Origin: JBGSTR01 sp963707135
GTDB taxonomy: Bacteria; Pseudomonadota; Gammaproteobacteria; Chromatiales; Chromatiaceae
Direction of reading: 5' to 3'
Length of the DNA: 64,000 nucleotides
Assembly: GCA_963707135.1 (NCBI GenBank)
Contig: CAVPOY010000001.1
Location: 124,001 to 188,000 of the forward strand
Positions within the stretch are counted from its first letter, which is position 1, and the number at the start of each line of letters is the position of its first letter. Positions 51,145-61,229 of the stretch are shown here, in pieces. A program made the translations under genes and the position numbers. A model generated the notes under the pieces. The model was not told the origin of the DNA. It ran no database searches and saw nothing but the letters and a program-made list of their open reading frames with translations.

Positions 51145-51963
51145 GTGTTGACGATCGTTTCTTTCAATATCAACGGCATACGCGCCCGACCGCATCAGCT
51201 CGAGGCGCTCAAGGCCGAGCTGGACCCGGACATACTGGGCATCCAGGAGTGCAAGGTCGCCGATGCGGAATTCCCGCTGGAGATGGTGCGGGGGCTGGGT
51301 TTCGCGACCCGGTTCCACGGCCAGAAATCGCACTACGGCGTTGCGCTGCTCAGCAAGTCGGAGCCGCTCGCGGTGACCAAAGGATTGCCGGGCGACCCGG
51401 ACGATGCCCAACGGCGCGCGATCACCGGCCGTTACGCGTTGCCCGGAGGCGGCGATGTCACCGTGATCAATGGCTACTTTCCACAGGGCGAGAGCCGCGA
51501 CCACCCGGTCAAGTTCCCGGGCAAGCAGCGCTTCTACGCCGAACTTGCGGGCTATTTGCGAGAGGGTTTCTCGCCGCGCCAGAACCTGGTCCTGCTCGGG
51601 GACATGAATGTGGCACCGCTGGACCGGGACATCGGCATCGGTGAGGACAACGCGAAGCGCTGGCTCAGGACCGGCAAATGCAGCTTTCTTCCGGAAGAGC
51701 GGGAGTGGCTCCAGGCGCTGATGGACTGGGGGCTGCACGACGTGTTCCGGGTTGCTCACCCCGACGTCGATGACCGCTTCAGCTGGTTCGACTACCGCTC
51801 AAGGGGCTTCGAGCGCGAGCCCAAGCGGGGCTTGCGCATCGACCATTTGCTGGTGACAGCGCCCCTCAAGAAACGGCTGCTTGATGCTGGGATCGATTAC
51901 CGAATAAGGGCCATGGACAGACCCTCGGACCACTGTCCCGTCTGGGCTACTTTCGACGCCTGA
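51145..51963 (+). CDS. xthA: Exodeoxyribonuclease III
   Basis: A DNA repair AP endonuclease and 3'-5' exonuclease. The 272-residue protein starts at GTG with GGAGG 9 bases upstream. Conserved motifs are SFNINGIRARPHQLE, GIQECKVAD (catalytic Glu), LLGDMNVAPLDRDIG (Asp and Asn), RIDHLLV and SDHCPVWATF (catalytic His). It is a single gene, with no apparent operon. Confidence 0.95.
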   Translation: MLTIVSFNINGIRARPHQLEALKAELDPDILGIQECKVADAEFPLEMVRGLGFATRFHGQKSHYGVALLSKSEPLAVTKGLPGDPDDAQRRAITGRYALPGGGDVTVINGYFPQGESRDHPVKFPGKQRFYAELAGYLREGFSPRQNLVLLGDMNVAPLDRDIGIGEDNAKRWLRTGKCSFLPEEREWLQALMDWGLHDVFRVAHPDVDDRFSWFDYRSRGFEREPKRGLRIDHLLVTAPLKKRLLDAGIDYRIRAMDRPSDHCPVWATFDA

Positions 51964-52102
51964 GCCGACAGGACCTCAGTGTGCGGATCCCAAGGGCCGA
52001 TGGCCGACATGTCCGTCGGCCATCGGGGGATGTGAGGGGCGGATGCGGGCGTGTCCGGTCGCCTGCGTCGAAAAGGCCGGCGGTTCGCGCTAGTTGGCCT
52101 GA

Positions 52103-52372
52103 TCAGCCCTCTCCGCCACCGCCGCCTCCAGGGGCGTAGCCCACCGGAAACACCTTCTGCATCGCGCTTCCGCATTTGGTCAAATAGGCTTCGCGCTGCT
52201 CGCCGGTAAGACCGTTTCGATCCGCGTACTGGTTGCATTGGGCGCCGTAGAACGCGATCAACGCCGGGTCGTCTTTGGCCGCTACCCCGCTCGGCCACAC
52301 GGGCGCATCGGCGGCGAAAACGGTGGGAGCGGCCAGTGGCACCGCGAGGAAGACCCAAACAGGCTTCTTCAT
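52103..52372 (-). CDS. Small secreted protein with paired cysteines, unknown function
   Basis: An 89-residue protein from the ATG at 52372 (MKKPVWVFLAVPLAAPTVFA). The signal peptide ends at VFAAD. The mature part is short: DDPALIAFYGAQCNQYADRNGLTGEQREAYLTKCG, with two Cys 22 residues apart that could form a disulfide, and a Gly-rich tail. The longer open frame upstream is unsupported. No family is recognised. Confidence 0.55.
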   Translation of the reverse strand: MKKPVWVFLAVPLAAPTVFAADAPVWPSGVAAKDDPALIAFYGAQCNQYADRNGLTGEQREAYLTKCGSAMQKVFPVGYAPGGGGGGEG

Positions 52373-52570
52373 CTCTGCAATCCTTAGAAATAAACACGGG
52401 TAATTCCGCGCCGCCGAATGTGGGTTCGGATAGGGACGCGGTCCAACAAAATTTCTGAATCTTGACGATTCGAACCTGTTGATGCGGATCATCCGATCCA
52501 CGGGTGGCAGCGCGCGCCCGCTCTCCTCGCCACGTTCCCGGCCCAGGCACCGTGAGCCAGGTTCGCGCGG

Positions 52571-53290
52571 TAGCTCGGCGACGGCACCGAGCGCCTGACG
52601 CGGCGGAAGATGGTGATCTTCATCGACGACCTGGACCGTTCCAGCAAGGAGGGCCCGGGCGATGGCGGAGGAGTTCCCTGCCGAGGACGATGGCGAGGTC
52701 CAGTCCGCCGAGCAGCGTCTGCTGTTCGCGGCGCGGAAAACTGTGCTTCTCGTACTGCCGGGCGGCTACGGGCTCTGGTTTGGGCTGGATCTGCTGCACC
52801 GACCCGGGCCGACGCAGCCCGTGAGCGAGTTGCGCTGGAGCCGCGGCGACGTACAGGTATTGCTCCCCGATTCGGTAGGAGCACAGGAATCGGCCGGATC
52901 GGCAGCGGCAGAGCAGGCTACGGAGCCCGGGTTCGGCCACCGGGCCGGCGGCGGGAAGGCTGGATCGGACCCTGTCCGAGCTGCTCGGTGTCGAGATCAG
53001 CATCCGGATGGACAAGAAAGCGGTCGAGGACCAGGAGAAGACCGAGGACGACCGGATCCTGTTCGAGTACGGGGATGACGACAGCCGCTGGGAGATCGCA
53101 TTTAGCGAAGCCGAGGCGCGCTGGGCGAAGCAACGGGGTCACCTGGCGTGCCGGCGCCGACGCCGAGTGGAACCACCGAGCCCGTCGAGCCCGAGGAACG
53201 CCCGTTCGAACTTCGTGCGCCACCGGTACCGGCCAGGGCGGCCCCGCCGTCTGACCCTGGCCGTTCCTACGCCAGCATCAGAAAAGCCTT
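52571..53290 (+). pseudogene. Decayed coding region, including a KAP-NTPase-like Walker B fragment
   Basis: Several short open frames in three phases follow one another with no intact gene. One fragment (about 52571-52650) reads RLTRRKMVIFIDDLDRSSKEG, like the Walker B segment of KAP-family P-loop NTPases; stops lie upstream in the same phase. Another (52662-52945) gives MAEEFPAEDDGEVQSAEQRL and KTVLLVLPGGYGLWFGLD. A third (about 52945-53130, +1) reads DRTLSELLGVEISIRMDKKA and SRWEIAFSEAEARWAKQR. Part of this could be one hypothetical protein with a frameshift. I do not recognise the second and third fragments. Confidence 0.4.
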
Positions 53291-53487
53291 AGAAGCGCGA
53301 TCGCAGAAAAGTACACCAGATCACTTGGAGTTTTTCTCCGTCCGTCTAGCCTTAATCCAAAGCTATCCAGTCGGAATTACGACCACGACGGGAAGCCTTT
53401 CGCGCCTTGTTGCGCGAGTACCGCAATAGAATGCTTTCCGCCCGACCCGTGCCACTGCGGTGGTCGGCCACGAAGGAGGGATACATC

Positions 53488-55918
53488 ATGCAATCGACGC
53501 TGGTCAATGTAAGCCTTTTGGTGGTGCTTGCGCTGTCGCCGTGGGCGCTCGGCCAGTCAGCGGAAAGTCTGACTTACAGCGACGAAGGCTTTCACGCCGG
53601 CGCCGAGGGCCTGACGCCATCTAAAAGGGCCGGTCGGGAGATCTGGTACAAGGCCACCGCGGGAAACGACCGCTTCCACACTTACGTCTTTCAGCAGCGC
53701 ATGGGCGTCCTCATCGACTGGTGGCGCGTGCTGCACTCCGACAAGCGGGACGAACGCTTCAAGATCTGGGGGCTGGTCAACAATCCTGGGTGCTGCAGGC
53801 CCGGCTCCGAGGGGTGTACCGCCAAGAACCTGGCGAAAACCTACGGGTTCAACTGGTGTTACGGCGACGATGTCCTGCTACAGCATGTCGGCCGCAACGG
53901 GTACCAGGATCCGGCCTGCGACTTCGAGGACGCCCCTTGGGGGCAGGACAGGTCGACCAGCGGGAAGACCCCTGCCACTTGGCGTTCGGCACCTCCACCG
54001 GTGCCATGGGTCTGCGCAAGTTCCCGAATCCCAGGTTCGACGCCGAAAAGTGGCGGGCGCTCAACGGTGGCGAGGTGGGCACCTGGGAGGGATACGCGCG
54101 GCGCGTATCGGACGACCCGTAGCGCTCCGATTACGGGGTGAAGAAGCTTTCGGACGGGGCCGTGGAGCCGCCCTTCCTGATCGGTGAGGCCTGCGGCGCC
54201 TGCCACATTGCCTTCGATCCGCTGAACCCGCCCGCCGACACGGCCAACCCCAAGTGGGACAACCTGATCGGGGCCATCGGCAACCAGTACACCCGGATCT
54301 CGGAGCTCATGGTGTCCGGGATGGGCCCCGACACGTTGCAGTGGCGGGTGTTTTCCCATACCCGGCCCGGCGCCGTTGACACCGCGGCTGTTCCCACGGA
54401 TCAGGTGAACAACCCGGGCACCATCAACGCCCTGATCAACGTGCGTGAGCGGCCGGTTTTCGCGAACGAGTCTGTCGTGCGCTGGCGCGCGGCATCCGAT
54501 TGTCCGGCCGGCGTGAGCGACCGCGAGTGCTGGTGCGAACCGGATAAGCCGGGTCAGTGCTGCAAGCGGGGTCTGGAGAACGAGACCGTATTCCACATCC
54601 TAAAAGGGGGCGAGGACTCGGTGGGTGATCTACTCGCCGTGCAGCGCGTCTACATCAATGTCGGCTCCTGCTCCGAGGCCTGCTGGGTCAACCACCTGAC
54701 CGACATCTACCAGCTCGACCCCAACCAGCGGAACTTCGGACAGACGCCCTTCGATGTCGGTCAGTGCCGAAGGGACTGCCCGAACTTCCGTGCCATCGAA
54801 GACCGCGCGCGGGACGTGGTCAACTTCCTGCTGTCGAGCGAGGCCACGTCCAGACATCTATGGAAGGCCAAGGGCCAGGGCGACCTGGGCGACTGGGTCG
54901 ACGAGTTCGAGGCCGAGAACGGACCGGGGACAGTCGACCGAGGACGCCTGTTGTTCGCCAAGAATTGCGCGCGGTTCAGAGTTGGACTGGATCGATCGGT
55001 TGGCGTACCGCTTCCTGATCATCCCCATCACCCAAAAGCGCCTGTTGGAGCGCGAGGACCAGTTCGCCTGGATATACCGCCCCGATTTTTTTGGAATGGT
55101 GATGCGGGCGCGACGACGCCATGAATCTCGCCAAGTATTTCATGATCGAGGTGGCGATGGACGATAGCGTCGGCCCCACCGACATGCCCTCTGTGTGGAA
55201 CCTGAACAAATACCAGCACGACAAGGGGCATCGCATGAACCTGTCCGGCGACAGCCACGACGCCTACTCGGTCATCATGGATTCAGCGCTCGGCCTGCTG
55301 GGCGCCGAGCCCCAGGACCAGGACGACTTCGTCGGCCAAGTCCAGTGGCTGCACCAATACCTAGGCGCAAAGCCCGCCCCGGCCTATCCGTTTCCCATCG
55401 ACGAGCAGCTCGCGACCGCCGGAAAAAACCTGTTCGAAGCCAACTGTGCCTACTGCCACGCCAGCGAGCGCACCGGGACCCCGATCCCGGTCGAGGAGAT
55501 CGGCACCGACCGGGAGCGGCTGGGCACCTGGGGCGCTGATTACGCGGTCGCCGCCAACAAGGTCGTTCGGGAGATGGGGTTGGAGCGCCGCGGACTGGTC
55601 GAGGAGCACCTGATCGGCTATGTCGCGCCCTTCCTCGACGGAATCTGGCTCAAGGCCCCGTATCTCCACAACGGCTCCGTCCCCACGATCCGAGACTTGC
55701 TGGACCCGCCGGCGGCGAGGCATCAGGTCTTCTGGCGCGGTTATGACCTCTTCGACCCGGTCAAGGTCGGCTTCGTCACCCATGGCGAGGAAGCGGAGCG
55801 CGCCGGCACCAAGTTCGACACCCGCGAGCGCTCGAACGGAAACCTGGGGCATGACTTCGGCACCGGGCTGGCGGAGGCGGACAAGACGGCCGTGGTCGAG
55901 TACCTGAAGACCCTTTGA
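53488..55918 (+). pseudogene. Multihaem c-type cytochrome related to RoxA-type rubber oxygenases, broken
   Basis: The ATG at 53488 has GAAGGAGGG upstream and a signal peptide (SLLVVLALSPWALGQSAES). The product then reads REIWYKATAGNDRFHTYVF, shifts (probable -1 near 53960) to REDPCHLAFGTSTGAMGLRK and NPRFDAEKWRALNGG, meets an in-frame TAG at 54120-54122, and continues PPFLIGEACGACHIAFDPLN (CxxCH). After NCAR at about 54966 the frame changes as if five bases removing CH from a CxxCH were lost. After another +1 near 55115 the last frame has NLFEANCAYCHASERTGTPI and ends AVVEYLKTL. The intact protein would have about 800 residues and at least two or three haems. The overall pattern resembles RoxA-like di-haem dioxygenases, but the assignment is inference. 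Confidence 0.6.
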
Positions 55919-56064
55919 GCATTGGCGTTGGGCCGCGGGAGCAACCCGAGACGGCGTGGCCCGTGAGCCGTCCGGTAGCGCGCCGAACGCCTGCTATTAT
56001 TTCCCGTGTTGTTGAAAACGTTTTTCGGTCAACGCGAATAGTCGGGCAGTGATGAGGGGGCGAC

Positions 56065-59000
56065 ATGTTGTCGGCATGGTTGCGGAAGAAAAGGTTTCCG
56101 TCGTCGGCTCGCATCGACTTCGAAGCTCAGCTTGATCGTGAGCTGGATGCAGTCAATTCGGCTCGCGATTGCGTGAAGAAAGCCCTCATTCAGGGAGCCA
56201 GAGCGAAAGCGAGGGGGAAATTCAAGGACGAACCTGGTAGCCCGCGGGGCACGGTGAACGGTGGGGACGCGTCAACCGGGAACAAATTCGGCGGAAAGAA
56301 AGCCGGGGAGGAATTAGAGAAACAGGAAAAAATTCTGCAAGACAAGGAGACGGACAAGGACGAGAAGCAGAGCCGGACGGCGTACGACCGAGCCCGCGAC
56401 AGCAACCTGCTTGGGCTGGCGTTCTCCGGTGGCGGAATACGCAGCGCGACTTTCAATCTCGGCGTCATCCAGCGCCTGGCAAAGCTGAGACTCCTCCATC
56501 GCGTCGATTATCTGTCGACCGTGTCCGGCGGTGGTTATATCGGTGGCTGGCTTTCTACCTGGGTCCATCGGCACCAGGACGGCATTCTCGGCGTAGAAGA
56601 CTGCCTTGGCGATGGCAAGAGGTGCGGGGAGGGCTCGTCGCGGCTGCCGGAACCCCGCCAGGTGCGCTGGCTGCGTGAATTCAGCAACTACCTGACACCG
56701 CGCGTGGGGGCCTTTAGCACCGACACCCTGAGCGGGGTGGCGACCTATCTGCGCAATCTGCTGCTAAACCAAACGATGCTGGTCGCCTTTGGCGCCTCGT
56801 TGCTTATCCTGCCCTGGTTAATGGTCGCCTTGTTGCCCCATTTTTCCAAGGGTTGGATAGAGGGTGGGTTGGCACTCGCCGCCGCGTTGCTGTTGGCCGG
56901 TTCGATGCTCGCAGGCTACGAGACGCTGCGAGCAGACCTTGGACTTAATGACAACGACATAACGGAGAAAGTCAAATTAGAGGAGCGGAAAAAAGCGGCT
57001 GCTGCCATCCGACTTGCAAAACGCCGTTATCGAATTCTGTTTATTTGCTTCGCGGCGGCCGCGGTATTCGCGGGCGTATTGATAACCTATAACCCGTCTA
57101 CCCTCGGAGCCTGGTGGAGCGCGTCATTCGGCGGCGCATACGGCGTAGGCACATTGGCTGGCTGGTTGCTTGGCTGGCGGCTCGGCGTGCGCCGCCAGAA
57201 CGACTCGAACAGGGATGTCCACGCCCGTAAGCTGAAGATATTCTTTCCCTGGGGGGCGCTGTTTGCGGCGCTGGGATTAGGCGTAATGCTTTACCTCTGG
57301 GCTAGGCTCGTGGGCGATTCGTCTGGTCCATTCGCGAGCGCTCTACCCGCCATTTTTCTGGGTCCGCTGGTTGTCCTCGGCATCATCCTTTTCACAATAA
57401 CTCTGCATCTGGGCCTCGCAGGGCGCCGCGTGCGTGAGTCGGGACGGGAGCTTTGGAGCACCCATGGCGCCCACCAGATGCGCTTCGGGGTCATCTGGGC
57501 GGCGTTCGCGGGGGCTTCGCTCTTTGGCCCGCTGTCCCTGATGCTGGTCAGCAACTGGATCGCCGCGCTGGGAGGCGCAACCTGGATTCTGACGACGATC
57601 GCCGGTGTCGTCGCCGGCTCGGGGTCGACGACGGGAGGCCGTGGCGGCAGCAAGATTTCCGAGCTGGCGGCCCGGATCGCACCCTACGTTTTTGTCGTCG
57701 GCGTACTGTTGATCGTGTCCTACGGCGTCTACCGCGCCATGTGGTGGCAGTGGTCAGTGGAGACCGTATCGCCCAGGGACGCGATCTGCCAACCCGTGCC
57801 GGGCCATCCCGTCTACGAGATTAATCTCAAGGCAGAGTCCGGCGTGACGGAAGGCAGGCTGTACGAGCCTGAGCCCGCGGCATTCGAGTGCCTGCCATGC
57901 TACCTCGCCGAGAGCGCCTCACTGGCTCGCGGGCACTGGAGCGAATTGGTCGGTGTGACGTTGGGATTGCTGGCGATAGCGCTTCTATTGAGCTGGCGAG
58001 TGGACATCAACGTCTTCGGTTTTCATATGTTCTACCGAAACCGCATCGAGCGTTGCTACATGGGTGCGAGCAACCTTACACGTCGCCCGCACCCGCTTAC
58101 CGGGCTCGACCCGACGGACGCCCCCAAGCTCATGGACCTTGTTCTCGCGATGGGAGGGGACGGTTGTTCTGAGACAGAGTTGCCGGCGCAGCCGCCGAGC
58201 TCAACCACGACCGGGATAGCTATTCGCGCGAAAGAGCTAGTTCACGGACTGGCAGGCTACATACTGGGAAAAAGAAACACCGTTACTCCCATAACGCCCT
58301 TACCCGCTGAGCGGTTGCGTTCAGTGCAGCGGCCGTTTCCGATTATCAACACGGCACTGAATATCACCTCCTCGCGGAACCTGGCCTGGCAGGAGCGCAA
58401 GGCGGCCTCGTTCACCTTTACGCCGATGCACTGTGGTTACGAGATACAGGAGCCTGACGGCAAGACGCTCCCGTGTTTCCGTCCCACCGCGGACTATGTA
58501 CGCGACGATGACGGCTGGATCTCCCTGGGCGTGCCGATAACCATCTCCGGGGCCGCCGCGAGTCCGAACGCCGGCTATCACACCAGTGCCGCGACCGCTT
58601 TTCTGATGACGGTGTTCAACGTGCGGCTCGGCTGGTGGCTCCAGAATCCTCGTTACGAGGATCGCTGGCGGCGGGCAGGTCCGAAGCTGGCTCTGCCCCT
58701 ATTCATACAAGAGTTGTTCGGGATGACCACCGATCAGTCGGACTATGTCTACCTGAGCGATGGTGGTCACTTCGAGAATCTCGGCATCTACGAACTGGTG
58801 CGTCGCCGCTGCCGCTACATTATCGCCTCCGATGCCGGATGCGACCCCAAGTGCAGTTTCGAGGACCTGGGTAACGCGGTCCGCAAGGTCCAGATCGACC
58901 TGGGAATCGACATCGACATCGATCCGCGCGCGATCCGGCCCGATCCGAGCACCGGGCGTAGCCGGTTCCATTGCGCGGTTGGCCGCATCCACTACGAGCG

Positions 59001-60213
59001 GGTCGACAAAGGCGCACCACCGGGCTTCCTGCTCTATGTGAAATGCTCACTCGCCAGCGACGCGCCGGCGGACATCCTGCAGTACGCCGCGGACCACCCG
59101 GACTTTCCCCACGAGACGACCGCGGATCAGTGGTATAGCGAATCCCAGTTCGAGAGCTATCGCAAGCTCGGCGATCATGTGGCGGGTTCCGTGCTAGCCG
59201 ACGCAGTCGGCGAGCAGCGCGCCTTGGAGAGCGATTGCGAGGCCGATCTGGAGGAGCTCTTCACGGCGCTAAGCGAGCGCTGGTACCCGCCCAGCGCCGA
59301 GGTTCGTGCCTCCTTCTCCAAATACGGGGAGGCGGTAGAGGCGATCTTCGAACGCATTCGCGGTGACGAGAGCCTGCGCTTCCTCGATCAGCAAATCTAC
59401 CCCGAGTGGTTGCACCTGACGGATCCCAGGCGGGCGCTGCAGCGCGCCCCGATTCCGCAGATGCTGCCGGAGAACGCCTGGGAGATCCGAGCGGGGTTTT
59501 ATCTGTGTAACTCCCTGCTTCAACTCATGGAGCGCGTATATCACGATCTCAACCTTGAGGAACAGCACGGACACCCTGACAACCGCGGCTGGATGAACCT
59601 GTTCCGCCACTGGTCCTGGGCCGGAATGCTGCGGGTGACCTGGGCCATCTCGGCGAGCATGTATGGGGCTCGCTTTCAGCGCTTCTGCAGGCGCCGGCTC
59701 GATCTGGAGGTGGGGACGGTGTGCTGCGGCGACCTCGTGCTCCTCACGGATCGGAACGGAAAGGGGGAGCTCAATTTTGACAACACCGGACTCAATTTCC
59801 TTGAGGCGAAGCACGTTAGTCTGATAATGAAAAACTGCTTTCCGGATCGGGAAAACTCGTTGTCTGTCGCGCAGCTTTCACTGCGAGTCATCAGCCCTTT
59901 CAAGAAGGATGAGGAGGAGGCGTTCGCGTTCCCCTTCGCGTTCGCTCTCATTGACGCGCGCGCTGGGGAACGAGAGCTGATCTATTACCGCGTTCGGGAT
60001 CATCTGCGCGAAATAGGGCTTGGGCGCAAGGGGCTGGCCGTTTTGTTGGACGACAACAAGGCGGAGAAGGTGACCGAGCTCGACAAGACGAAACAGGAAA
60101 GCCTGTCCACGGTCATCCGCGAGGCGGACTATCCGGCACTGCAGCGTCTGTGGACCTCGGTTGTGGTGGCCAAGGAGGAGCGCGGTCGTGGAGGGCTCGA
60201 GCGGGGCGTCTAG
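56065..60213 (+). CDS. Large membrane-inserted patatin-like phospholipase
   Basis: A 1382-residue protein. The N-terminal charged segment (about residues 1-110) is followed by the patatin oxyanion motif LAFSGGGIRSATFNLG (GGGIR at 122-126) and the nucleophile Ser154 in STVSGGGYIGGWL. The usual GxSxG begins with Thr here. The catalytic Asp of the DGG motif is Asp899 in YLSDGGHFENLGIYEL, about 745 residues later. Between them lie about eight to nine hydrophobic TM-length segments (about 235-640), so a membrane domain interrupts the catalytic domain. The C-terminal 480 residues are soluble. GAGGGGG precedes the ATG. The long N-terminal and middle part has slightly more A/T-rich codons than neighbours. 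Function is probably lipid hydrolysis; the role is unknown. Confidence 0.85.
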   Translation: MLSAWLRKKRFPSSARIDFEAQLDRELDAVNSARDCVKKALIQGARAKARGKFKDEPGSPRGTVNGGDASTGNKFGGKKAGEELEKQEKILQDKETDKDEKQSRTAYDRARDSNLLGLAFSGGGIRSATFNLGVIQRLAKLRLLHRVDYLSTVSGGGYIGGWLSTWVHRHQDGILGVEDCLGDGKRCGEGSSRLPEPRQVRWLREFSNYLTPRVGAFSTDTLSGVATYLRNLLLNQTMLVAFGASLLILPWLMVALLPHFSKGWIEGGLALAAALLLAGSMLAGYETLRADLGLNDNDITEKVKLEERKKAAAAIRLAKRRYRILFICFAAAAVFAGVLITYNPSTLGAWWSASFGGAYGVGTLAGWLLGWRLGVRRQNDSNRDVHARKLKIFFPWGALFAALGLGVMLYLWARLVGDSSGPFASALPAIFLGPLVVLGIILFTITLHLGLAGRRVRESGRELWSTHGAHQMRFGVIWAAFAGASLFGPLSLMLVSNWIAALGGATWILTTIAGVVAGSGSTTGGRGGSKISELAARIAPYVFVVGVLLIVSYGVYRAMWWQWSVETVSPRDAICQPVPGHPVYEINLKAESGVTEGRLYEPEPAAFECLPCYLAESASLARGHWSELVGVTLGLLAIALLLSWRVDINVFGFHMFYRNRIERCYMGASNLTRRPHPLTGLDPTDAPKLMDLVLAMGGDGCSETELPAQPPSSTTTGIAIRAKELVHGLAGYILGKRNTVTPITPLPAERLRSVQRPFPIINTALNITSSRNLAWQERKAASFTFTPMHCGYEIQEPDGKTLPCFRPTADYVRDDDGWISLGVPITISGAAASPNAGYHTSAATAFLMTVFNVRLGWWLQNPRYEDRWRRAGPKLALPLFIQELFGMTTDQSDYVYLSDGGHFENLGIYELVRRRCRYIIASDAGCDPKCSFEDLGNAVRKVQIDLGIDIDIDPRAIRPDPSTGRSRFHCAVGRIHYERVDKGAPPGFLLYVKCSLASDAPADILQYAADHPDFPHETTADQWYSESQFESYRKLGDHVAGSVLADAVGEQRALESDCEADLEELFTALSERWYPPSAEVRASFSKYGEAVEAIFERIRGDESLRFLDQQIYPEWLHLTDPRRALQRAPIPQMLPENAWEIRAGFYLCNSLLQLMERVYHDLNLEEQHGHPDNRGWMNLFRHWSWAGMLRVTWAISASMYGARFQRFCRRRLDLEVGTVCCGDLVLLTDRNGKGELNFDNTGLNFLEAKHVSLIMKNCFPDRENSLSVAQLSLRVISPFKKDEEEAFAFPFAFALIDARAGERELIYYRVRDHLREIGLGRKGLAVLLDDNKAEKVTELDKTKQESLSTVIREADYPALQRLWTSVVVAKEERGRGGLERGV

Positions 60214-60346
60214 TCCCCGGTGCGAGGTAGAAGCGGCTCCGCGAGCCGTTTCCTCGGGGTCATCCAGCCAAACGAATCGCACGCGCCCGTTTTTCTCGGA
60301 TTGTTCGCCGATACTATTGAGTTCCCGCCGCAACCGAGCACCGACT

Positions 60347-61228
60347 TTGAACCCTCTGATCGAAGCGCGTGACCTGGTGCGGACCTATCCCGGCGTTCGA
60401 GCGGTAGACGGGATCAGCTTTCGGGTGAGTGCCGGACAGTGTTTCGGCCTCCTGGGCCCGAACGGAGCGGGCAAGACGACGACGCTGGAGATGCTCGAGG
60501 GCATCCATCGGCCCTCGTCGGGCAGGGTTCTGTTCAAGGGTGAGACGCTGGGGCGGGCCTACCGCGAGGCCATCGGCATCCAGTTCCAAGCCACCGCGCT
60601 GCAGGACTTCCAGACGGTTGGCGAGTCGCTGACCATGTTCGCGAGCCTGTATCGCCATACGGCAGACCGCGCGGAGCTGACCCGGCTGTGCAACCTGGAC
60701 GAACTGCTGGATCGGGACACCCGACGTTTGTCCGGCGGACAGCGCCAGCGGCTACTGCTGGCCATCGCTTTGGTGAACGATCCCGAGCTGGTGTACCTGG
60801 ACGAGCCGACGACCGGACTCGATCCCCAAGCCCGCCGCAACTTCTGGGGCCTGATCGAGACCGTTCGCCGGCGGGGCAAGACAGTCGTTCTGACTACCCA
60901 CTACATGGAGGAGGCCGAGCGGCTTTGCGACGAGGTTGCGATCATTGACCACGGCCGCATCATCGCCCAGGGCAGCCCGAAGGCGCTGGTGCAGGAACAC
61001 TTCCCGCCGGTGGTTGTCCGTCTTCCGGTCTCGGCGTGGCCGCCTGGAAAACCCCACCCCTCAGGCGCGGATGTCCGGAACGGCGAGATAGAGCTCTATG
61101 CCGATGGGGTCGCCCCGGTTCTTGCGGAACTGGAGGGGGCGGGTGCCGAGCTGACCGAGCTGAGCGTCGGTACGCCGAACCTGGAGGACCTGTTCCTGCT
61201 CTTGACCGGTCACACGCTTCGGGCCTGA
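60347..61228 (+). CDS. ABC transporter ATP-binding subunit (drug/polysaccharide export type)
   Basis: A 293-residue ATPase from TTG 60347. Longer upstream frames lack similarity. It has Walker A GPNGAGKTTTLEMLEG, Q-loop QFQATALQDFQTV, signature LSGGQRQRLLLAIALV, Walker B LVYLDEPTTGLDPQ and the His switch VVLTTHYMEEAERL. The C-terminal extension after about residue 215 (GSPKALVQEHF) is a DUF4162-like region. It is one base from the permease gene, so the pair forms an ABC-2 exporter. The start has a weak ribosome-binding site. Confidence 0.92.
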   Translation: MNPLIEARDLVRTYPGVRAVDGISFRVSAGQCFGLLGPNGAGKTTTLEMLEGIHRPSSGRVLFKGETLGRAYREAIGIQFQATALQDFQTVGESLTMFASLYRHTADRAELTRLCNLDELLDRDTRRLSGGQRQRLLLAIALVNDPELVYLDEPTTGLDPQARRNFWGLIETVRRRGKTVVLTTHYMEEAERLCDEVAIIDHGRIIAQGSPKALVQEHFPPVVVRLPVSAWPPGKPHPSGADVRNGEIELYADGVAPVLAELEGAGAELTELSVGTPNLEDLFLLLTGHTLRA

Positions 61229-61229
61229 T

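Noticed and set aside
53148..53429. Open frame upstream of the broken cytochrome as a separate gene
   Set aside because: Low-complexity Pro/Ala-rich start, no ribosome-binding site and no similarity; kept only as part of the decayed region.
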